Source of the DNA: Gnetum montanum
Taxonomy: Eukaryota > Streptophyta > Gnetopsida > Gnetales > Gnetaceae
Direction: 5' to 3'
Assembly (NCBI GenBank): GCA_015680685.1
Contig: MNCI01030164.1
Coordinates: 553,597-617,596 of the forward strand
DNA length: 64,000 nt
In this document: positions 49,521 through 60,458 of the stretch, one piece after another
Position numbering within the stretch: the stretch's first letter is position 1
How the letters are laid out: each line of letters opens with the position of its first letter
Position numbers and translations under genes: made by a program
The notes under the pieces: generated by a model
Told to the model about the DNA's origin: nothing
What the model saw: only the letters and a program-made list of their open reading frames with translations
The model's database searches: none

Positions 49521-50453
49521 ATAAGAATATGGGATATTTTGCAACCATTCTATGACAAAATGCTTGCAATGTAAGTCAGAATTCAAGAAAAACTAGGTGG
49601 TATGCTATGCTACGCTACGCAACGTAGCAGGGTCAAAATGGGGAAAGGTCTCCTGCCAAGTGGTTCCTAGTGAAGGAATTGCACTTGGCCACACTCTGAC
49701 CTTCAAGGACAGCTATCCCACTTCACCCATGAGCCCCAAGCAAGGTTTTTGAATAAAGCATTACAAATCATACAAGAATTCAAGTCACACCGGCTGCTAC
49801 GCTGCGCTATGCCGCACAGCATAGCTAGGACATAGTTTAAAAATGTCCCAATTTTGAACTCAGCAGGTCTTAGGACTTTATTAGCATGAAAGACAAGGTT
49901 ACAGTTGCTTACCTAGCCAAGCCTTAGATAGGTGTTTTTGGATTTTAGGAAATATTTCTCTCAAGACCCATGGCTATACTATGGTATGCTACATAGCGTA
50001 GCGTAGCATAGCATGTGAGTGCCTATGCTACACCAATATGATGGGCAACGTAAACAGTGCAGTGCTCATGTGAAAGCCTTAAGACATCTCCAGGCTAGTT
50101 CCAAAACCTGTTGGCAGTGTTCATTTCTGCTTCAGCATCTCTTCAAAGGACAAGAACAACATTTTTCTTGCTTTTGCACCCCCCTCTTAATCCCCAAAGT
50201 TTTCCCTATGCTTGACCCTACTCATAAGAGTAGGGGAGACGTAGTCCTGGAGCACAGGCTCCACTTTACATTCATTGTTGGCATTTCTCTCTAGTAACAA
50301 ACATGGCAGATTTCATTATTTTGGCACATGCAATTTCAGTGGTATGGTCACAGCATAGCAGCACTACATAGGAGCACAACAGGGTCATGTTTACACTCTA
50401 TGGGACCCAGGACATGTGGCATCCAAACCACGTTTTTCTCCTACTCCTGGTCC

Positions 50454-50460
50454 TATAAAT
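50454..50460 (+). promoter_or_regulatory. TATA box of G3 LTR
   Basis: TCC-TATAAAT-ACCC, with GC-richer flanks; same relative place as the TATA of G1. Confidence 0.6.
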
Positions 50461-50519
50461 ACCCTAGCGAATAACATTAAAGGGGTTGGCTTCTGGTTGG
50501 CTTTTAGAACTATTTTGAG

Positions 50520-50625
50520 CATTGGTTAGCTTTGAGAATTAGCTTTTGGCATTTTGGCTTCCTTGGCATTTGGCTTTCTTGGCATTTGGCTTTCTGGCAT
50601 TCTTGGCATTTGGCTTTCTGGTGAT
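50520..50625 (+). repeat. TTGGCATTTGGCTTTC tandem repeat
   Basis: Five to six imperfect copies of a 15-17 bp unit just downstream of the TATA box, so within the expected transcript leader. Confidence 0.75.
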
Positions 50626-51090
50626 TAGCTTTGGCAAAGGGATTGATGAGTAGAAGGTTCCTATTGGCAAGCTATTGAGTGTGATCCAAGACCTGTGACC
50701 ATACCACTCTGTTGTATGTTGTGCCTCTCCAGTGCTACATATCAATTGTACACTTTCTAGCCAAACAAAGATTAGATCCCTGATCTTGGGGTGGTGCACT
50801 TTCTGACCTAAGCCTATTTCCTTTCATTTTGCTATTATCACATTTTTGCATCATTTTATATTAGTTTGCATTTATCATTCTTCGTTTAATTTGCATCTAG
50901 TATCTTTAAGATAAATGTTCATAAAAGGTTATTGTACACCGATTAAGTCCTTGTCTGATCGACTAGACCATTTAGGGCACCCTATTTTTGTTTCTCTCTA
51001 GCTCAACCCTCACACTGATCTGGGGTTAGGTTGTATTCCCGGTAACCTCTTGGTGCTCCAACCACTGACTTTTTTGATCGCTACAATTTT

Positions 51091-51109
51091 TGGCACTAGA
51101 AGGAGGGCC
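51091..51109 (+). promoter_or_regulatory. Primer binding site of G3
   Basis: TGGCACTAGAAGGAGGGCC; same type as in G1 and G4. Primer tRNA not identified. Confidence 0.65.
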
Positions 51110-51407
51110 TTTTGTGCCCTTTCTATGTATCATGGGTAGTCCTGCATGCTGTTTGCACCCCATCACCTACTAGCGTAGACGTGATACCCTTGCGGTTTTC
51201 TACGCACTGTGTGGTGTAGACTGTTCGCAACGACGATTCCTCTAGAACCCGGTAGGGTGAAAGCCTCCAACTACTTACCACAAATTTCTTAGCATGTCGC
51301 TCCTGCCTCTCACAATGTCACCTATTAGCGTAGACATTGACATCCTTCTTAGTGTAGCAAACTTCTCAACCTCTTTCTCTTTTACAGTTTTCATCTTTGG
51401 AAAAAAG
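51110..51407 (+). other. Leader of G3 with AGCGTAGAC words
   Basis: Untranslated leader, with AGCGTAGAC at about 51174 and 51330 and AGTGTAGCA at 51352. It corresponds to the word-bearing leader of G1 (13085-13295). Confidence 0.55.
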
Positions 51408-54286
51408 ATGAACACCGCAACCACCGTAGTTCCCACCTCAAATCTCAAGGTTCCCTACTCGGTTCAAAACATGACAAGTCTCGAGCGACTGCCCAGCCTA
51501 GTGATGGCACCACGTTAGTCCCTTAGGCTACAACACCTGCCACTTGAGCACTTGGTGCAAGACGCCGAGCGATATGACTTCCTCTATGAAAAGGTCCAAA
51601 CAAATATACCCTTGGATTGCTAGGAATGCAAGAATAAACATAACTTTGAGTTCCTTTATCAAAATGGGAGGGAATTCATCCCTGCCCCTAACATCATCAT
51701 CTTATTGACCGAATCGTATTAATGGGTCTTAAACCAACTAATATGAGTAAGTAGGTCTAGGGAGCAGGACAAGACGTCCCACTATGATGAGGCATTTCAA
51801 GACAGGTAGGAAGACTTAGACTCCTACTTCAAAGGTGGTGGCCAGATCTACGCCACGGCTGTTCCCTCTACTACGGTCTTCCGATCAAACCCACTCTTCT
51901 CATCTACCTCCTTTGTGGTCGCCACAACCTCACCGCAATCCACTCCCTTGTTAGCCATGGGTAGCTATCTCGTGTCTTCATCATACCAACATGCGGCTCC
52001 TTCAGTTTCATTTTCATGCGCTCTTCCCTCTCACTCTATCTAGCCATCATACCAAACGTCAGTCATGGCTACGCTGCCATATGTGCACACTGTGCCCATG
52101 TCATAGCTGCACGAAACTTCCACTCCTACTCCCTCGTCTGCACCTATCCCACCAGTAGTAGCGGGCCCAGCCCCAACCATGTGATGGATGCTAACCACTT
52201 CTCTCCTTGTTTAGAAACCATCTCAGATGTCACATTACACACAACCCCAGGAGTACCAAGTCTCGCAAGTGGTACAACCAAGCATAGGGCTGTGGGCTGC
52301 CCCATCAGCCACACAAGTAGCCAACCCCATGACACCACCAATGGTTTCTGCCTCAATAGCACCACCCACCAGGTGGTGGACTGCCCAAGCAACACCATTT
52401 GCTGGGGCAGCCCCAGTGGTGCCTCCCATGGGATAAGCTATCAACCTGATGGCATCACCCCTGATGGCTGCTCAAATAGCCGCGCAACCCTCAACATCAT
52501 CCTCGGGTCTGGACCAAGCATTCTAACTCATCTAGACCCTCATAGAAGAAATCAAACAGCTTAAGGCTATGAGTTTTGAGACCATTCAGGTCATGGTCTT
52601 TTACCATGACGACCCTATCAGCCTGACCATGCCTATGCTCACGTTGCCTCCTGGGGTGCCACCCCCCCAATTCACAAAATACAATGGGGAGGAAGACCAT
52701 AACGTGCATCTAGTAACCTTCAGGTCTGAATCCCTCTTGCTGCAACCATGGCCACACACCATCATCCGTGTCTTTGCCATGTCTCTAATAGGAAAGGCCT
52801 TGGATTGGTACTGTGCACTCCCACGTGCCTCCATTTCCACCCTAGAAGAGTTGCTATGTCAGTTCATGATCCATTTCAAGTACAATTTGAAACTAGAGCT
52901 CACATTGGATCAGCTCATGGGCGTCGAGTAGGATCCATTGGAATTTGTGCAAAGGTTCATACAGCGGTGGAGTGCAACATTAAACAAGATACATGAGCCA
53001 ATTGCTAAGGCTCACTTCTTAGCCATTTTCAAGGGAGTGGTGAACAACTTCATTAAGTCTAAACTTTATTACCTGGCCCTGTGCTCCCTTAGCCAAGCCT
53101 TTGCTTAGACCAAGAGCATTTAGGACACGGCTAAAGTTAGCAAGGACCTAGCTTATCTCACGTACAAAAATGCACACCTCAAGAAAGATAAAGAGAAGGG
53201 CAAGGCCACAATAATCACAGTGGCCACTGTGGCCAACAAGACTAAGCCCAACAATAATAGCAACAACAAAAAGGTGGCCACAGCACCCGCCAATGCCACA
53301 CTGAGCTCAAGTAGCACCGGTTAGCCCTTAATGATAACACCTACAACATCAACCTAGCCAAAGCCCAACTTTGAGCGCAAGGATCACTCTAAGTACACCC
53401 CCTTGTCCATTAAGCCTTCAGAACTCCTGAAGCAACTGTTGGGAGTTGGATGCTTACAACATAAAAAGATGTTAGAGGAGGCACTTAAACGTCATCAAAG
53501 GTACTATGAAGTTTTGCGGAACCCCTCATTAGCTACACCCAACGAGCCTCTAGTTCCTAAAAGTTTCTAGTTAGAACATTTCTGTAACTACCACCAACTG
53601 TGTGGTCATGGTACGAACTACTGCCTAGCGTTGAAGGATGACATTTGATGCATGATTGATTAGGGAAAGCTAGTCCTGGATGAAAGTAGTCCTATTCACC
53701 TTGAAAACCAATCAATGCATGTTTACAAAGATCCCCTGAACACCAACAATGCAGGGTACACAATCAACATTATTGGCATTGACAACAATCCAGAATCACC
53801 ATAGCAACCATTCCTAGTGCGTGTGCCTCCCTGTAACATAGAAATGCCAACAACAACAAGAAAAACATCACAACAACTATTTGTCCTCAAAGTTCCTCCT
53901 TGGACATCCACCCTTACTCCATTTATGCTCAAAGTTGCACCACCCCCTGCCACAATAGCATAGGAACCATATGCTATGAAGGTGATGAAACAGTTAAGCA
54001 CCTTTGCCAACCAAAGCCAAGCAACGAAAATGACACCATAGCCTCCTCATTCAAAAAAACATGAGGAGCTTTTAGCAGACAAGATGGCTAGGGAGCACTC
54101 TACATTAGGCCCTCCTAAGCCTATCCCCTTGGGCTCAATGCCCATCACCCCTGCATCATCAACAACTGATAACAATGCACACATGCAAATGTCACCTTCC
54201 TACTCGAGGAAGCATAGTTCTCAACTTGAAGCTGCCCCCTCTAGAGATTTGTCTCCTAGGATGAATGGAGGAGGAAAAAGGTAGCA
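51408..54286 (+). pseudogene. gag: G3 gag, long decayed reading frame
   Basis: One frame can be followed for about 960 codons without any frameshift, broken only by 24 in-frame stops, most of them TAG. ATG 51408 is preferred because upstream sequence is leader words; the frame is open back to 51294. Order: N-terminal helical block (51560-51740, ERYDFLYEKVQ), Ser/Pro/Thr-rich linker (51830-52560), gag core from 52620 (PPPQFTKYNGEEDHNVHL, ALDWYCALPRASISTLEEL), helix near 52930-53090, Lys-rich stretch (53150-53290) and a knuckle at 53583-53624 (CNYHQLCGHGTNYC) of the Tat type C-x3-H...GH-x4-C. A Thr/Pro-rich region leads to 54286. The frame then shifts by +1 into protease. It would form the particle shell; it matches G1 gag block by block. 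Confidence 0.85.
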
Positions 54287-55110
54287 ATAAACAAGATGAT
54301 GGGTAGGATCTTCTCAATGCCCTTACGCAAGTCAAACAGGCCTTGAAATAGAAAAATACAACTTTGAAACTGTACGACTTGATAATGACTTCCACTACAC
54401 ACCATGAAGCCATGGTTCACATGTTAATGTCCATCCTAGTCGACAAAAACATACCAGCTGAAGAGAAAGTAATCCATGCTTTCATGCTCCCCTCTACGGC
54501 CAAGGAACCACAACTAGCTTAGTTAACATTTCCCAATGAGTCCATTAAGGATGACCCTGAAAAGGATCAGGTGACAATGGCACCCATGTTCGTCACAATT
54601 TAGGTTGATCAGTATAAGATTTGAAGGATACACATTGATGATGGGGCCACTACTAATGTCATCCCCTTTTCCATAGTGGACAAATTAGGCTTGGTTGATC
54701 AAATTAAGCCCACGGTAACTTCCTGCCTAAAGTCGTTCAACGGGACGCATGTACTAGTAAAAGGAACTGTCCACATTAACTTTGTGGTAGGGGACTAGTT
54801 CCCAACAAGCGTAGTGTTCATCATGGTAGAGGAGATGCCTGGGTTCAACATGATCCTAGGGAGATTGTGGTTGGCCCAATTAAGGGTCGTTTCCTCACCA
54901 AGACACTAGGAAATCCACTTACCCTATGTGGGAGGTGAAGTGGTAATTCACGGTGATGAAATGGCTCCCCAAGCCATAAAAAACGTAGGAATGGAGCAAG
55001 GTTCAGAGATTGAAATCTCTGAAAACCAAGCCCCCATTCAAATTGAAATGCCTGAATTGGCCAAAACCAGTCCAAATGAAGAAACCATGTGGGTTGAGCT
55101 GCCCTTTTAA
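54287..55110 (+). pseudogene. pro: G3 aspartic protease
   Basis: In the +1 frame relative to gag, from near 54287 to a TAA at 55108. The active site lies at 54637-54645 as IHIDDGATTNV, so the Ser/Thr of the usual DSG/DTG is Asp here, as in G1. MILGRLWLAQL near 54850 is the conserved ILG-x-W segment. Seven in-frame stops before the terminal one, six TAG and one TGA; the TAG in GD*FPTS is at the same residue as in G1. After the core an acidic tail of about 60 residues (54928-55110) is fully open. No RT follows; a word block and an antisense ORF take its place. The gag-to-protease shift near GGAAAAAGGTAGC could be an indel or a recoding site. Confidence 0.83.
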
Positions 55111-55374
55111 GTGGTAGACAATGACATAAAGGAGTATCATAACAAAGCCTCTTGGTCATATGCATTGCCTAGCCCATGATGGGTTAGGAAGTAGTTGCAA
55201 GAATGATCATTGTTTGCATTAGTGTAATTGTTCCAGAGCTTACACCATCATTATTGCTTGCATTAACATCATGTCCACTGTTTACATTGCTTGCTTCGTA
55301 TTAATTGTTTACGTTAGCATCCTCCTCTTTATTTACATTGTTTACATTATGCCCATTGTTTGCATCACTAAATC

Positions 55375-55690
55375 AGCCTGCTAAGGCCTAAAACTAGCAA
55401 CCTTTTTTAAATCACCTTACATAGGCCCAAAATGGCCTAAAACTAGCGATGGCCCAAAATGGCCTAAAACTAGCAATGGCCCAAAATGGCCTAAAACTAG
55501 TGATAGCTTGAAAAGGCCTTAAACTATCAATTGCGGCTTGCCAAGGCCTAAAATTGGGAACTTTACTACTTCGAAGAAATAGAAATAAAAAAAACAAAAA
55601 AAATAGACGAAAACAAAAAATCATCATTAAGTAATGGCCTGGAATGGCCTTAAACTAAAAAGAGAGGCTCTCAAGGGGCCTAAAAAGATA
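55375..55690 (+). repeat. GGCCTAAAACTAGC tandem block
   Basis: Seven copies of GGCCTAAAACTAGCAATGG or close variants, the central ones in 27-bp tandem with 'CCCAAAAT'. The same word occurs at 16970-17065 in G1 and, as GACCTTAAACTAGCAA, at 63620-63980. Confidence 0.85.
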
Positions 55691-56051
55691 AAAAATAGAT
55701 AAAACACATTAACTGAAATGAAATAAACTATTTCACATTTATTCTTCATTCAATGTTAATTAATAATTTTTACAAATCAATCAAATTCAAAATAAAAAAA
55801 ATAATAAAATTTTGCATCGCCATGTTATGGGTCTTCATTTCCATCACCATCTCCTATTCCACTGGGTCCTACATCTTCATTTGGATTCTGCATAAGGCTA
55901 AAAATAAAATAGCGAGTCAAACTACAATAAAGGCTTTTACAAAATAAACTATAACATAATGAAAGGTGACTAACCCGAGATGGCCCCACATCCATTTCCA
56001 AGGGTATCTAATCCATGCTGATCACAAGATCTCCTCCTCAGTGAGGTTGGC

Positions 56052-56800
56052 CTAATTTTCCTCTCCTAGATCAATGCTTGCTACAACCTTCCCCTTTTCC
56101 ATGGTTGTCCATCTAGGCGGTCTTGGGGAAAAGGTGGCGGTGGTGGTCTCCCCAGTAGAAAGGGTCATTTCCCTTTCAGGAGACTCACTCACTATCACCT
56201 GTTGCATGAACTTCTCATAAGTACCAGAAGCACCAATGACATCAAGAAATAGCTTACGGGTATGTGACTCAATAGCAGCATCCTGGTATTGTTTACGATA
56301 GGCGACACTTTCCATCTTATACATATGTTTATGGTTCTTTTGTGCCTATCCCCATTCATAAGCCTTTATGCTATAGTCTTTGTGGTCTTGGTTCTTTTAT
56401 GCTAGAAATTCCATCTGCATGCGTTGTTCAATGATTTCCCAAGTGGCTTCATTATTGTTCAGTACGACTATCCAGTATTTGGCATAGTCAATCACAGTCG
56501 TACGGAAACTACCATCATGGGTGTCATGGGCCAATAAAAACTCATTCCTGGATCAAAGATCCTCCACCTCAGCGGTTAGGTTGGTCTTCTCCTTCTTGAG
56601 TTTCTATATCCTTTTCCAAAGGTCTTCATTCACATGCCTACACTCCCATAAGGAGCGTGCCAAGTACAACGTGCATTTACTTGTTTCATCGTAAATATGA
56701 TGAGGTACCTTGGCTACCTTTGGTGAAAGTTCAAGCACAACGTCAACCTCAACGGCCTGCCTAGGATCCCACTTAAGACGAGAGGCTACTAATCACACAT
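56052..56800 (-). pseudogene. C-terminal, coiled-coil part of the G3 antisense ORF
   Basis: Minus strand, open except for four or five stops, ending at 56052. Residues near 56640-56560 (LWKRI-KLKKEKTNLTAEVEDL) have heptad spacing of Leu/Ile typical of a coiled coil. A helical region with YAKYWIVVLNNNEATWEIIEQRM follows (56480-56400), then a 90-codon open part rich in Glu/Thr/Pro (56324-56052). It continues, in strand and in style, the frame at 59095-60372, from which a 2.2-kb inverted repeat separates it. Whether the two were one protein is inferred from order, strand and the lack of other ends. Confidence 0.55.
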
Positions 56801-56859
56801 GGGAGACGGTTAGTCACATTGATGTAGCAAGAATGCAACAACTTAAATATTTTTTAGCT

Positions 56860-59050
56860 TAAATTTTTTGAAGTGATCTCGTGCATCAAGGAAAAGAACA
56901 AGAAGGCTGGGAGAAATACTATAGAAACTGTAAAATAGAAAAACTGTTAGATAAAAAGTAATAGAAAGCTCAAAGCATTACACAATGTAAATTGTTACAC
57001 AAAAAGTTTTTGAGGAATTGCACCTTTCATCAGTGTGCTTAGGTAATGCGGCTAGGCAACCAAAGCTGTAAAGGTAAGGGAATGAGTGTGCTAGTACATG
57101 TATAAATAGAGTCCCAACTTCTAAAATTAGAAAAGCTCCCATTTTAGAATTAGAGTAGGCTCCACTTGTCAAAGGAGAGATGGGGGTGGGACATTGTATT
57201 GACAAAACTATTATAGAATAGTATTTCAAAAGTGAACATGAAGCATTCAACAAGTCAAATCTTTGGGCGAAGCTGAAGGGTGTATAGAGTTTAAGGTTTA
57301 GGGTTTAGGGTTTAGGGATTTTTTAAGAAATTTCTAGAATTTTTTTAGAAATTTCAAGAAATTTTTGAGGAGATCTTGTGCGTCAAGAAAAAGAACAGGG
57401 AGGCTGAGAGAAATACTGTTGAAACTATAAAACAGAAAAACTATTAAATAGAAACTAATAGAAAGCTCAAAGCATTGCACAACGTTTGTTGTTACACAAA
57501 ATGTTTTCAAGGACTTGCACCCTTCATTAGTGTGTTTAGGCAATGCGGCCAAGTAGCCGAAGTTGCAAAGGCAAGGGAATGAGCATGCTAGTAGATGTAT
57601 AAATAGGGTCCCAACTTCTAAAATTAGAAAGCCTGCTCTAAAATTAAAGCAGGCCCCACTCGTCAAAGGCTAGATAGATGTGGGATGTTGTATTGACAAA
57701 ATTATTACAGAATAGTATTTCAAGAGCAAACATGAAACATTCAACAAATCGGATATTTTGGCAAAGCCAAAGGGTGTATAGGGATTAGGGGAACCCTCAT
57801 GTTTTCCTGGAGGACATGAGGGGTCCAACACCAAAGAATTTCATGCATGCAAGCGTTTGACTAAAAACAACAAATAAAAATCTTCAACAACCAAAAAGAG
57901 ATGAGCCGCAATGATGCTTGAAAGTTTCTTTCGCTGTTCTCTAGATTCTAACCATTTTTAGATTTTTTTCTATTTTTAGTTAGGTTTTAATCCTTTTGCA
58001 GGTTCTCTATGGGTTTTGATCACATTGCAGGTTTTTGCAGACCATGACATGTTTCTACTCTTTGATCTGTGTCTTGACCACTGCTCTGCTTACGTTGGTC
58101 TTCTTGGTTGTGGTTTCTTTTGAAGGTTCTTTCTTTAGTTTCATCACAACCTCTGGCTGTTTCTTCTTCAGTGTCGTTGCAGCTCATCTCTTCGTTGCTA
58201 TTGAAGAATTTTGTTCGTTGCTGTTTCCAGCCAAACACTTGTGTTCATGAAATTCTTTGGTGTCGAACCCCTCATGTCCTCCATCTAAACATGAGGATTC
58301 CCCTAAACCCTATACACCCTTCAGCTCTGCCAAAAGATCCAATTTGTTGAATGCTTCATGTTTGCTTTTGAAATACTGTTCTATAATAGTTTTGTTAGTA
58401 CCATGTCCCACCCCCATCTCACCTATGACGAGTGGGGCTTGCTCTAATTTTAAAGTAGGAGTTTCTTCTAATTTTAGAAGTTGGGACCCTATTTATACAT
58501 GTACTAACATGCTCATTCCCTTGCCTTTGCAAGTTCAGCTACTTGGCCGCATTGCCTAAACACACTGATGAGGGATGCAAGTCCTTGAAAACGTTTTGTG
58601 TAACAATGGACGTTGTGCAATGCTATGAGCTTTCTATTACTTTTTATGTAACAGTTATTCTATTTTACAGTTTCTATAGTATTTCTCTCAGCCTCCCCAT
58701 TCATTTCCTTGATGCACTAGATCTATTCAAAAATTTCTAAAAATTTTTAATTTTAAAGAGAGGGTTTCTTCTAATTTTATAAGTTGGGACCCTATTTATT
58801 CATGTACTAGCATGCTCATTCCCTTTCCTTTCCAGCTTCGGCTGCCTGGCCACATTGCCTAAACACACTAATGAGGGGTGCAAGTCTCTGAAAACGTTTT
58901 GTGTAACAACAGACGTTGTGCAATGCTATGAGCTTTGTATTACTTTATGTTTAATAGTTTTTTCTATTTTACAGTTTTTATAGGATTTCTTTCAGCCTCC
59001 TCGTTCTTTTCCTTGACACATGATATCTCTTAAAAAATTTCTTAAAATTT
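56860..59050. mobile_element. Large inverted repeat (fold-back-like element), arms about 0.97 and 0.8 kb
   Basis: The left arm is made of two minus-strand copies of a unit of about 440 bp (56870-57330, 57334-57780); the right arm is two plus-strand copies, one full (58300-58740) and one partial (58741-59050). Arms meet at CACCAAAGAATTTCATG (57838-57854) and its complement (58243-58259), leaving a loop of about 390 bp. Each unit carries CCCTATTTATACATGTACTA, a TATA-like site, and a conserved GAAAACGTTTTGTGTAACAA stretch. TATA orientation points outward on both sides. ORFs in the units are repeat by-products; the loop has a 72-codon Glu/Lys/Arg-rich minus-strand ORF (58020-58238) of unknown worth. 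Confidence 0.8.
57290..57317 (+). repeat. Interstitial telomere-type repeat
   Basis: TTTAAGG followed by three exact TTTAGGG, the plant telomere unit. It lies at the inner end of the outermost left unit; the corresponding places in the other units read TATAGGGATTAGGGG or CCCCTAAACCCTATA. Confidence 0.9.
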
Positions 59051-59094
59051 CTAAAATTTAAGCATAAAATTTAAGTAAATAGTTTTTGTCAGTA

Positions 59095-60372
59095 CAATGT
59101 CAGTACACGTTGCCTATGTTGATGGGGGGCACCTCTCCCATGCTATCCTAGCCACAAAAGGTACGCCCCACTTGATCCCTTGTCATTATTGAAAGTGATT
59201 CCCCAATAGCTTTCAGGGGGTCTTGGGATCGGGTGGTGTGGAAGACCTAGCAGATTTGTGGCTTCGATATCTGGTTACAATCTTGTTGTACCCAGACGCC
59301 ATTTTCATGGACCACTAGGAACTCCATAAAGCATTGCAAGCAAGCTACGAAGAAGGCATAATGCATATTGAAATGGGACTCAAGCTTCTCACGAAGCTTG
59401 ACCATTTTAGCCTATAGGCCTCCAGAAAGGTACATGGCCCAATTGTAGTAGGTCCCTTATTCCATGACCTCCCTCATTATCCAAGCTTGATCCACTCCAA
59501 GGATTTTCCATTGGGAGAGTAGTTTAGGGAAAGCATAGTCACGGAAGATAGGGTAAATCGTTTCAGCCACTACTAGCTTGACCTTGTGGATGTAAATCCC
59601 CTTTCAATTCTTGCTTATCCTTAGCCATTCCTCAATATCCCCCTGATGGTTGGCATCTTTCCTAGATCTTTCTCCTACAGGGAGACCATCAGAAGGGACA
59701 CCGAAAAGGTCTACAAATAGTTGATCATTAATTTCAAACACCACCTGCACATTGTAGACATGTGTGCGGAAGTAATCAACCTTCTCTGTGAAAGAATTAG
59801 CTAGGGAAAGCATTTCTGCAGTCGGGACATTCAGATTTATAGCTAGAAATAAGTCCATGAGCCTAGCCTCTTGAATGTTATGAACAAGGATGGCTGGGGC
59901 CCCATGGCAGAGCCAACGCTGGGTCTCCTCCACCTCCCCGTACTTGAAGAAGAGGTTGGTCTCATCACGCCCATAAGTGATTACTATGACCTCTTGGGAT
60001 TCTCTTACTATTGTAACAGTTAGCAGCAAAAAAGTTAGCAAAAATGAAAACACATCATCACTTGAACACATAAGAACAAATCCATGGTCTAACGTACTAG
60101 GTTTGAACAGCATAGGAAATGGTGGAAGTTCCACCAAAATGTCTTCGATGGTAAGCAGTCGGCGTGATGCCCATTCGCTATCTAACCAACCAACTTCCTT
60201 ACACTTCCTATAGAATTTGGAATACCTGGTTGAATAGGTTTTGAAGTCAAACCAAATTTGTTCTATAACACTGGCACACATATTCCCGGTGGAGGAGAAC
60301 TCTTGCAAAGTCGTTTGGGCCACCACCAATGCATTTGTGTTACCATGAAGATTGCCTTCATCAATGTAAAAC
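59095..60372 (-). pseudogene. G3 antisense ORF, main exon
   Basis: Minus strand, opposite to gag-protease of the same element. From an acceptor at 60373-60374 (TTACCAG) the frame is open for 255 codons to a TGA at 59604, and can be read on in frame to about 59095 through five more stops (TAA, TAG, TAG, TAG, TGA). It begins FYIDEGNLHGNTNALV, then an aromatic block (IWFDFKTYSTRYSKF), a hydrophobic helix (FLLTFLLLTVTIV), a Leu-rich stretch and VVFEINDQLFVDLFGVP, which recalls the 'sp..in..lgl' pattern of plant putative transposon proteins. After the TGA comes IYPIFRDYAFPKLLSQWK. No catalytic motif recognised. Extra antisense ORFs between pol and 3' LTR are known in some Tat-lineage elements; function there is unknown. 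Confidence 0.65.
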
Positions 60373-60458
60373 CTGGTAACATACAAGAATGTAGTAAGCA
60401 TATTTGTCTAGTGTAACACAAATCATACAACATGTTAAAATACCTTCATAGGACTTAC
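60373..60458 (-). other. Probable 86-bp intron in the G3 antisense ORF
   Basis: Minus strand GTAAGTCC at 60458-60451 and TATGTTACCAG ending at 60373. The length is not a multiple of three, and removal joins an upstream open frame ending ...GTVYYAS to the downstream frame starting FYIDEG. Donor and acceptor both fit plant consensus well. Confidence 0.6.

Larger units (their letters stand above)
49580..51085 (+). mobile_element. 5' LTR of Tat-type element G3 (start approximate)
   Basis: The end is set by CTACA before the primer site at 51091. Inside are clusters of GCTACGCTACGC / GCGTAGCATAGC words (49600-49630, 49795-49830, 49975-50035, 50350-50370), a TATA box at 50454-50460 and a TTGGCATTTGGCTTTC tandem repeat (50520-50625). 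U5 resembles those of G1 and G2 (TTTAGGGCACCC). The TG start could not be fixed and is placed near 49580 from the length of related LTRs. The second LTR is outside the window. Confidence 0.6.

Noticed and set aside
52016-52564. 182-codon plus-strand ORF, and opposing ORFs near 52144-52444
   Set aside because: Shadows of the G3 gag linker, whose frame (with stops) continues directly into the conserved gag core.
57334-57666. 110-codon ORF in the left arm, with similar ones at 56978-57253 and 58257-58740
   Set aside because: All arise from the repeated 440-bp unit and differ by frame and stops; no evidence of translation.
58020-58238. 72-codon charged minus-strand ORF in the loop of the inverted repeat
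   Set aside because: ATG and frame are fine but there is no recognisable domain, and the loop also has an open plus-strand frame. Kept only as a note in the inverted-repeat entry.
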